Source: Lysobacteraceae bacterium (GTDB taxonomy: Bacteria; Pseudomonadota; Gammaproteobacteria; Xanthomonadales; Xanthomonadaceae). From it: a stretch of DNA of 10,736 nt. Shown one piece after another: positions 6,202 to 10,736 of this stretch (its first letter is position 1; each line of letters opens with the position of its first letter). Position numbers and translations under genes: made by a program. Below the pieces are notes generated by a model. It had not been told where the DNA came from and did not search any database. It worked only from the letters and a program-made list of their open reading frames with translations. The stretch spans positions 1-10,736 of the forward strand of contig JAQGOI010000011.1 in NCBI GenBank assembly GCA_028293685.1, written 5' to 3'.

Positions 6202-8973
6202 TCAGTGAGCTTCGTCCCAGTTGTCGCCGACGCCGACATCGACCACCAGCGGCACGTCCAGTTGCGCCGCGCTGGCCATGCGTTGCGTGACTTCCGTCCG
6301 CAGCGTCTCGACGAAGTCGGCGTCGGACTCGAAAACCAGTTCGTCGTGCACCTGCAACACCATCATCGCGCGGTCGGCGTGCGCCGGCAGCCAGTGATGC
6401 AGGTCGATCATGGCGCGCTTGATGATATCGGCGGCCGTGCCCTGCATGGGTGCGTTGATCGCCGCGCGCTCGGCACCGGCGCGCAAGCCGGCATTGCGCG
6501 ACGCGATGTTTTCCAGGTACAGCCGGCGACCGAACACGGTTTCGACATAACCGCGTTCGCGCGCTTCCTGACGGGTGCGGTCCATGAAGTCGCGCACGCC
6601 CGGATAGCGGGAGAAATACAGACCGATGTAGTCCTGCGCTTCGCCGCGCGCGATGCCCAGTTGTTTGGCCAGCCCGAACGCGCTCATGCCGTACATCAAC
6701 CCGAAGTTGATCGCCTTGGCCGCACGGCGTTCGTTGTTGCTGACGGCATCCAGCGGTTTGCCGAATACTTCCGCTGCCGTCGCACGATGGATGTCCACGC
6801 CGGAGCCGAACGCGCGCAGCAAGGCCGGATCCTGCGACAGGTGGGCCATGATCCGCAATTCGATCTGCGAGTAATCGGCCGCCACGATCTTGCGTCCCGG
6901 CGGCGCCACGAATGCCCGGCGTACACGACGCCCGTCCTCGGTGCGGATCGGGATGTTCTGCAGGTTCGGATCGCTGGACGCCAGTCGCCCGGTCGCGGCG
7001 CCAGCCTGGTGGAAACTGGTGTGCACACGGCCGTCGTCGCGATTGGCCATGTCCGGCAGCTTGTCGGTGTAGGTGCTGCGCAACTTGGCCAGGCCGCGGT
7101 ATTCGAGGATCACGCGCGGCAGTTCGTGCTGGTCGGCGATCGCCTCCAGCGCTTCCTCGTTGACCGATGGCTGTCCGGTCGGCGTCTTCACCAGCGCCGG
7201 CAGTTTCAGTTCCTCGAACAGCAGCGCGCAGACCTGCTTCGGCGAATCCAGGTTGAAGGTGCGCCCGGCCAGTTGCGTCGCCTGCTGCTGCAGCGCGAGC
7301 ATGCGCCGGCCGAGGTCGGCCGATTGCCGCCGCAGTTCGTCCATGTCGATCATCACGCCGTTGGCTTCGATGCGCTCGAGCACCGGCACCAACGGAATCT
7401 CGATCTCGCGATACACGCGCTCGAGCGTGGCTTCGGCGGCGAGTTTCGGCCGCAGCACGCGGTGCAACCGCAGCGTGATGTCGGCGTCCTCGGCGGCATA
7501 GCGCGTGGCGTCGTCGAGTGCCACATGTGCGAAGGGAATCTGCTTGGCACCCTTGCCGGCGACATCGTTGTAGGTCAGGGTCTTGTAGCCCAGGTAACGC
7601 AGGGCCAGCGAATCCATGTCGTGGCGGCTGGCGCCTGCATTCCAGACGAAGCTCTGCAGCATGGTGTCGTCGGCGTAGCCGCGCACTTCCACGCCGTGGC
7701 AGCGCAGCAGGTGCAGGTCGTATTTGCCGTGGTGCCCGATCTTGCGCTTGCCCGGATCGGCGAACAGTGGTCGCAACGCATCGAGCACGAGCTGTTGCGA
7801 CAGCTGCTGCGGTGCGCCCGGATAGTCATGCGCCATTGGAATATAGGCGGCCTTGCCCGGCTCGACGGCCACGCTGAGCCCGATGAGCCTTGCGCACAGC
7901 GCGTCGAGCGAATCGGTCTCGGTGTCGAATGCGAATTCATCGGCTGACTGCAACCGGGCCACCCAGGCATCGAGTTGCTCGCGCGTGAGCACGGTCTCGT
8001 ACTCGCCGGCAAGGGACAACGCCGGATCGAGCGTGCCGTCGATCTTCACCGGCGCACGGGCGTAGCCAGCCTCGGTGCCACGCACACTGACGCGTGTCTC
8101 GCGCGCAGGCGCCGGTCCGTCGAGTTCGCGCAATGCCGCGTTGAAGCCGTATCGCGCGTACAGCAGGCGCAGGGTTTCGACGTCGCGCGGCCGCAAGGCC
8201 AGCGCACTGGCCGGAAGATCGAGCACGACGTCGGTCTTGATCGTGACCAGTTCACGGTTGAGCGGAAGCCGCGGCAGTGCCGCGCGCAGGTTCTCGCCGA
8301 TCTTGCCGCCGACCACGCCGGCATTGGCCATCACCCCATCCAGACTGCCGTACTCGGCGAGCCACTTGGCCGCGGTCTTCGGCCCGCATTTGTCCACGCC
8401 CGGAATGTTGTCGATGCTGTCGCCCATCAGCGCCAGCAGGTCGACGATCTGGTCGGCGCGCACGCCGAACTTGGCGAAAACGCTCTCCTCGCTGTCCAAC
8501 CGGCTGCCGCTCATGGTGTTGACCAGCAGAATGCGACCGCCGTTGTCGCGCGTGCCGACCAACTGCGCGAAGTCCTTGTCACCCGTGGAAATCGTGACTT
8601 CACTGCCGTCGCTGGCCGCCTGCAGCGCCAGCGTGCCGATGACGTCGTCGGCCTCGACGCCATCGATCCGCAGCATCGGAAACCCCAGCGCCTGCACGAT
8701 GTCGCACATCGGCTGCACCTGCGCGCGCAATTCGTCGGGCATCGACGGGCGATTGGCCTTGTAATCGGCGTACATCGCATTGCGGAATGTCGGCCCCGGC
8801 GCGTCGACGACGAACGCCGCGCAGTCGGGCTGTTCCTTGAGCGTGGCGCGCAGCATGTTGACCACGCCGAACAGGGCGCCGGTCGGCTCGCCGGCCGCGT
8901 TGGCCAGCGGTGGCAGCGCGTGGAAGGCGCGATAAAGATAGGAAGAACCGTCGATCAGGACCAGTCGATGCAT
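6202..8973 (-). CDS. polA: DNA polymerase I
   Basis: Repair and Okazaki-fragment polymerase of 923 residues with all three activities. The N-terminal 5' nuclease shows metal-site acidic residues D8 (LIDGSSYLYRAF), D58 (VVDAPGPTFR), E107/D109/D110 (GVEADDVIG), D132/D134 (STGDKDF) and D185/D188 (LMGDSIDNIPGV). The 3'-5' exonuclease is intact, with D350 and E352 (FDTETD), D419 (GKYDL), Y492 and D496 (RYAAEDAD). Each is offset by five from the E. coli residue, so proofreading is expected. In the polymerase, motif A holds D700 (AADYSQIELR), motif B holds K753, F757 and Y761 (RRAAKAINFGLMYGM), and motif C holds H876-D877-E878 (QVHDELVFE). F757 is the usual Phe that discriminates against dideoxynucleotides. 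There is no good ribosome site, and a TAGAAT box sits six bases before the ATG, so the mRNA may be leaderless. A small RNA gene follows on the same strand, and a DUF2782 gene diverges upstream. Confidence 0.98.
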   Translation of the reverse strand: MHRLVLIDGSSYLYRAFHALPPLANAAGEPTGALFGVVNMLRATLKEQPDCAAFVVDAPGPTFRNAMYADYKANRPSMPDELRAQVQPMCDIVQALGFPMLRIDGVEADDVIGTLALQAASDGSEVTISTGDKDFAQLVGTRDNGGRILLVNTMSGSRLDSEESVFAKFGVRADQIVDLLALMGDSIDNIPGVDKCGPKTAAKWLAEYGSLDGVMANAGVVGGKIGENLRAALPRLPLNRELVTIKTDVVLDLPASALALRPRDVETLRLLYARYGFNAALRELDGPAPARETRVSVRGTEAGYARAPVKIDGTLDPALSLAGEYETVLTREQLDAWVARLQSADEFAFDTETDSLDALCARLIGLSVAVEPGKAAYIPMAHDYPGAPQQLSQQLVLDALRPLFADPGKRKIGHHGKYDLHLLRCHGVEVRGYADDTMLQSFVWNAGASRHDMDSLALRYLGYKTLTYNDVAGKGAKQIPFAHVALDDATRYAAEDADITLRLHRVLRPKLAAEATLERVYREIEIPLVPVLERIEANGVMIDMDELRRQSADLGRRMLALQQQATQLAGRTFNLDSPKQVCALLFEELKLPALVKTPTGQPSVNEEALEAIADQHELPRVILEYRGLAKLRSTYTDKLPDMANRDDGRVHTSFHQAGAATGRLASSDPNLQNIPIRTEDGRRVRRAFVAPPGRKIVAADYSQIELRIMAHLSQDPALLRAFGSGVDIHRATAAEVFGKPLDAVSNNERRAAKAINFGLMYGMSAFGLAKQLGIARGEAQDYIGLYFSRYPGVRDFMDRTRQEARERGYVETVFGRRLYLENIASRNAGLRAGAERAAINAPMQGTAADIIKRAMIDLHHWLPAHADRAMMVLQVHDELVFESDADFVETLRTEVTQRMASAAQLDVPLVVDVGVGDNWDEAH

Positions 8974-8979
8974 CGGCCG

Positions 8980-8985
8980 ATTCTA
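8980..8985 (-). promoter_or_regulatory. Candidate -10 box (TAGAAT) giving a leaderless polA mRNA
   Basis: On the minus strand TAGAAT matches the TATAAT consensus at five of six positions and is followed by CGGCCG and then the polA ATG. Initiation about seven bases downstream would fall on or next to the A of the start codon. No clear -35 hexamer is seen, and no Shine-Dalgarno sequence precedes the ATG. Confidence 0.5.
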
Positions 8986-9032
8986 CGCCGCCCCGGTTTT
9001 CATCCTCACCTGGTCGCGCCGGCGTGCGCAGG

Positions 9033-9038
9033 CATAAT
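9033..9038 (+). promoter_or_regulatory. Candidate -10 box (CATAAT) of the DUF2782 lipoprotein gene
   Basis: CATAAT matches TATAAT at five of six positions and lies 32 bases before the ATG at 9071, giving a leader of about 25 nt that includes the GGAGG ribosome site. The -35 region (about 9010-9015, CTGGTC) is a poor match. It stands back to back with the polA promoter in a 97-bp gap. Confidence 0.45.
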
Positions 9039-9070
9039 CAGCCACCACAGCGTTGCGTCGGAGGTGTCCC

Positions 9071-9358
9071 ATGCGATTTCCATTGACCCTGATCGCCGCA
9101 GCGCTGCTGGGTGCCTGCGCCAGCATGGGCGCGAACGTCGCCACGCCCGACATCCCCGACAACGCGGTGGAGACGGTCCGCACCGAAGCCAATGGCGACG
9201 TGGTGTCCGAGTACCGTGTCGCCGGGCAGCTGCGCGTGGTACGCGTGCAGCCCACCCGCGGCCCGGCTTACTTCCTCATGGACCGCAACGGCGACGGGCG
9301 CCCGGATGCCACCCGCAGCGACGTGTCGCCGGTGTACTACAAACTCTTTGGCTGGTAG
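9071..9358 (+). CDS. DUF2782-family small lipoprotein
   Basis: Small exported protein of 95 residues. MRFPLTLIAAALLGACASMG is a lipoprotein signal with lipobox LGAC and acylated Cys16. There is no Asp at +2, so Lol sorting to the outer membrane is expected. The rest matches the DUF2782 pattern: VSEYRVAGQLRVVRVQP (45-61), RGPAYFLMDRNGDGRPD (63-79) and an aromatic C-terminus ending KLFGW. The DxNxDGxxxD-like segment at D71-D79 resembles a calcium-binding loop. Function is unknown. As I recall, genes of this family lie beside polA in Pseudomonas and relatives, which supports the call. The start at 9071 has GGAGG (9060-9064) six bases upstream. An earlier in-frame ATG at 9053 precedes that site and would add basic residues to the signal. 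Confidence 0.88.
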   Translation: MRFPLTLIAAALLGACASMGANVATPDIPDNAVETVRTEANGDVVSEYRVAGQLRVVRVQPTRGPAYFLMDRNGDGRPDATRSDVSPVYYKLFGW

Positions 9359-9379
9359 GCGCGGCCACGCGCCGGTGGA

Positions 9380-10417
9380 TCAACCACGCGGCCCGCCCAT
9401 CACCGGCAACACCACGCCGTTGACGTAACTGGCGCACACCGGGGAAGCGAGGAACACATAGGCCGGTGAGATTTCCTCGGGCTGTGCGGGACGACCCATG
9501 TCGCTGTCTTCGCCAAAATGCGCGACCTTGTCGGCCGGCTGGTCGGCGGGATTGAGCGGCGTCCACACCGGCCCGGGCGCCACCGCGTTGACGCGGATGC
9601 CGCGTTCCAGCAGGTTGCTGGCCAACGACTTGGTGAAGGCATGGATCGCGCCCTTGGTCGCCGAATAATCCAGTAGCTCCTTGTTGCCGAGCAAGCCGGT
9701 TTCCGAGCCGGTGTTGATGATGCTGCCGCCCTCGCGCAGGTACGGCAACGCCGCGCGCGCCATGTGGAAATAGCCGCCGATATTGGTCTGCAATGTTTCC
9801 TGCAGGTGCGCCTCGGTGATGTCTTCCAGCGACGCGCTGTGCTGCTGGAACGCGGCATTGTTGACCAGGATGTCGAGTCCACCCAGTGCGTCGACGGTCT
9901 GGCGGACCGCGCGCTCGCAGAACGCGGGGTCCTTGACGTCGCCGGCGATCGTCACGCAGCGCGCGCCCTCCTGCTCGACGTGCGCCTTGGTCTTGAGCGC
10001 ATCCCCATCCTCATTCAGGTAGGCGATGGCAACGTCGGCGCCTTCGCGCGCGAACAGCACGGCGACGGCGCGCCCGATCCCGGAATCGCCGCCGGTGATC
10101 AGCGCCACTTTGTCCTGCAGCTTGCCGCTGCCGATGTAGTCGGGGGCCATGAACCGCGGCTCTGGCTTCAACAGACTTTCGAGCCCGGGCTTGGCCTGAT
10201 GCTGCCTGGGCAGCGGGTTCGTCGGCTGCCGGCGCACGCCGGCCTGCACCGCGGACTTGCCAGCCGCCTTGGTGGTTTTGCCTGCCGATTTTTTTGCTGC
10301 ACTTTTGCGCGCATTGGCCGCTTCGGCCTTGCGCTGAACATCGCGCTGGCCCTTGGCCACCCGTTCACCCGCGCCTGCGACCGATGTCTTGCGGATTGAC
10401 TTTGCCGACTTGGCCAT
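9380..10417 (-). CDS. YghA/general-stress-type short-chain dehydrogenase with a histone H1-like N-terminal tail
   Basis: NAD(P)-dependent oxidoreductase of 345 residues in the SDR superfamily. The cofactor motif is TGGDSGIG (108-115), with NNAA at 186-189 and N212. The catalytic set is S238, Y251 and K255 (YSATK). The segment LPRQHQAKPGLES (69-81) before the Rossmann fold and the GSGKLQDKVALITGG entry are typical of the YghA / B. subtilis YdaD (GsiB-class stress) group. The physiological substrate is unknown; sugar or aldehyde reduction under stress is a family-level guess. Residues 1-60 are an extra, disordered-looking tail with 16 Ala, 11 Lys, 5 Arg and only 3 acidic residues, including AAKKSAGKTTKAAGKSA. 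The start at 10417 follows AAGGCGAG in the expected ribosome-site region. A longer frame to 10567 crosses the hemH start and was rejected. It converges on the DUF2782 gene and diverges from hemH. Confidence 0.93.
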   Translation of the reverse strand: MAKSAKSIRKTSVAGAGERVAKGQRDVQRKAEAANARKSAAKKSAGKTTKAAGKSAVQAGVRRQPTNPLPRQHQAKPGLESLLKPEPRFMAPDYIGSGKLQDKVALITGGDSGIGRAVAVLFAREGADVAIAYLNEDGDALKTKAHVEQEGARCVTIAGDVKDPAFCERAVRQTVDALGGLDILVNNAAFQQHSASLEDITEAHLQETLQTNIGGYFHMARAALPYLREGGSIINTGSETGLLGNKELLDYSATKGAIHAFTKSLASNLLERGIRVNAVAPGPVWTPLNPADQPADKVAHFGEDSDMGRPAQPEEISPAYVFLASPVCASYVNGVVLPVMGGPRG

Positions 10418-10520
10418 GACGTTCTCGCCTTTACCGGGAAGCCCGCACGCTAAGCATCGCGGCGTTGAAGTGGCGTGACCGGCTGTGGCGGGCGTGGACG
10501 TGCACTGCCATGCTGTCTGA
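10418..10520. promoter_or_regulatory. Divergent intergenic region between the dehydrogenase and hemH
   Basis: These 103 bases must hold the promoters of both the leftward dehydrogenase and the rightward hemH. I could not identify confident -10/-35 pairs, an iron-box (Fur) or another operator. The start codon of hemH directly follows an in-frame TGA (10518-10520) and has no clear Shine-Dalgarno sequence. Confidence 0.35.
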
Positions 10521-10736
10521 ATGACGACATCGATTCCATCGACCGTGGTGCTGGTCAACCTGGGCACGCCCGACGCGCCGACACCACGCGCGGTGCGCCG
10601 CTACTTGTCCCAATTCCTGCATGACCACCGCGTGGTGCAGCTCACGCGATGGTTGTGGTGTCCGCTGCTGCACGGCGTGATCCTGCCGTTGCGCGCGCCC
10701 CGCGTGGCGCGCAAGTACGCCGCCATCTGGCAAGCC
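10521..10736 (+). CDS. hemH: Ferrochelatase, N-terminal part, cut by the window edge
   Basis: Last enzyme of protoheme synthesis, inserting Fe2+ into protoporphyrin IX. Seventy-two codons are visible, and the frame stays open to the end of the window. The protein starts [20 protein letters not shown], where [20 protein letters not shown] is the ferrochelatase N-terminal signature. It continues with [33 protein letters not shown], again as in proteobacterial HemH. The start codon is fixed from below by an in-frame TGA immediately upstream. The catalytic His and Glu lie beyond the window. It diverges from the dehydrogenase gene. Together with hemF it shows two late heme-synthesis genes within 6 kb, but in separate units. 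Confidence 0.93.
   Translation, partial: MTTSIPSTVVLVNLGTPDAPTPRAVRRYLSQFLHDHRVVQLTRWLWCPLLHGVILPLRAPRVARKYAAIWQA

Noticed and set aside
5997..6290. Small plus-strand frame upstream of and overlapping the polA end
   Set aside because: Arg/Pro-rich, no ribosome site, overlaps conserved polA codons in antisense and crosses the promoter region of the small RNA.
6205..7947. Plus-strand open frame of 580 codons opposite polA, and a second one at 7975-9423
   Set aside because: Both are antisense to polA with His/Arg/Gln-rich shadow composition and no family resemblance.
9764..10399. Plus-strand open frame of 211 codons opposite the dehydrogenase
   Set aside because: Antisense shadow with no motif; the SDR catalytic residues are all on the other strand.
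10418..10567. Extended start for the dehydrogenase, overlapping hemH
   Set aside because: It overlaps the conserved hemH start, has no ribosome site, and the added residues are not coding-like.
1..10736. Mobile elements, CRISPR arrays, tRNA or rRNA genes
   Set aside because: I saw no transposase or integrase motifs, no regularly spaced repeats, no insertion-type terminal repeats and no tRNA cloverleaf.

Overview
The window looks like an ordinary chromosomal segment of a high-GC gammaproteobacterium of the Xanthomonadaceae/Lysobacteraceae type (Lysobacter, Luteimonas, Xanthomonas). This rests on recognised protein families, on polA lying next to a DUF2782 lipoprotein gene, and on a C-rich-loop small RNA gene downstream of polA that resembles Xanthomonas sX13. 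The assignment is inference; no rRNA gene or other taxonomic marker is present. I see no mobile element, CRISPR array, tRNA or rRNA.

Layout. Positions 1-1796 (minus): cydA and the first 129 codons of cydB, encoding a cyanide-insensitive type cytochrome bd quinol oxidase, joined by an ATGA stop/start overlap. Positions 1959-5230 (plus): a secreted S9-family serine peptidase followed by hemF (aerobic coproporphyrinogen III oxidase), again with an ATGA overlap. Positions 5260-5787 (minus): a DUF421/YetF-like membrane protein, convergent with hemF. Positions 5788-6201: a 414-bp gap holding a probable small RNA gene (minus, about 5851-5970) with a clear intrinsic terminator and a repeat-rich promoter region. 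Positions 6202-8973 (minus): polA, complete, with all three catalytic domains intact. Positions 9071-9358 (plus): a small DUF2782 lipoprotein, divergent from polA. Positions 9380-10417 (minus): a YghA-type short-chain dehydrogenase with a histone H1-like basic tail. Positions 10521-10736 (plus): the first 72 codons of hemH (ferrochelatase).

How the parts relate. Heme is a recurring theme: cytochrome bd carries three hemes, HemF does the oxygen-dependent antepenultimate step of protoheme synthesis, and HemH inserts iron in the last step. They are in separate transcription units, so only peptidase-hemF and cydA-cydB look co-transcribed. The part most worth study is the gap at 5788-6201. It encodes an RNA of roughly 120 nt whose three 3' hairpins all present C-rich loops able to pair with Shine-Dalgarno sequences, including that of the adjacent DUF421 gene. 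A second unusual feature is the Ala/Lys-rich tail on the dehydrogenase.
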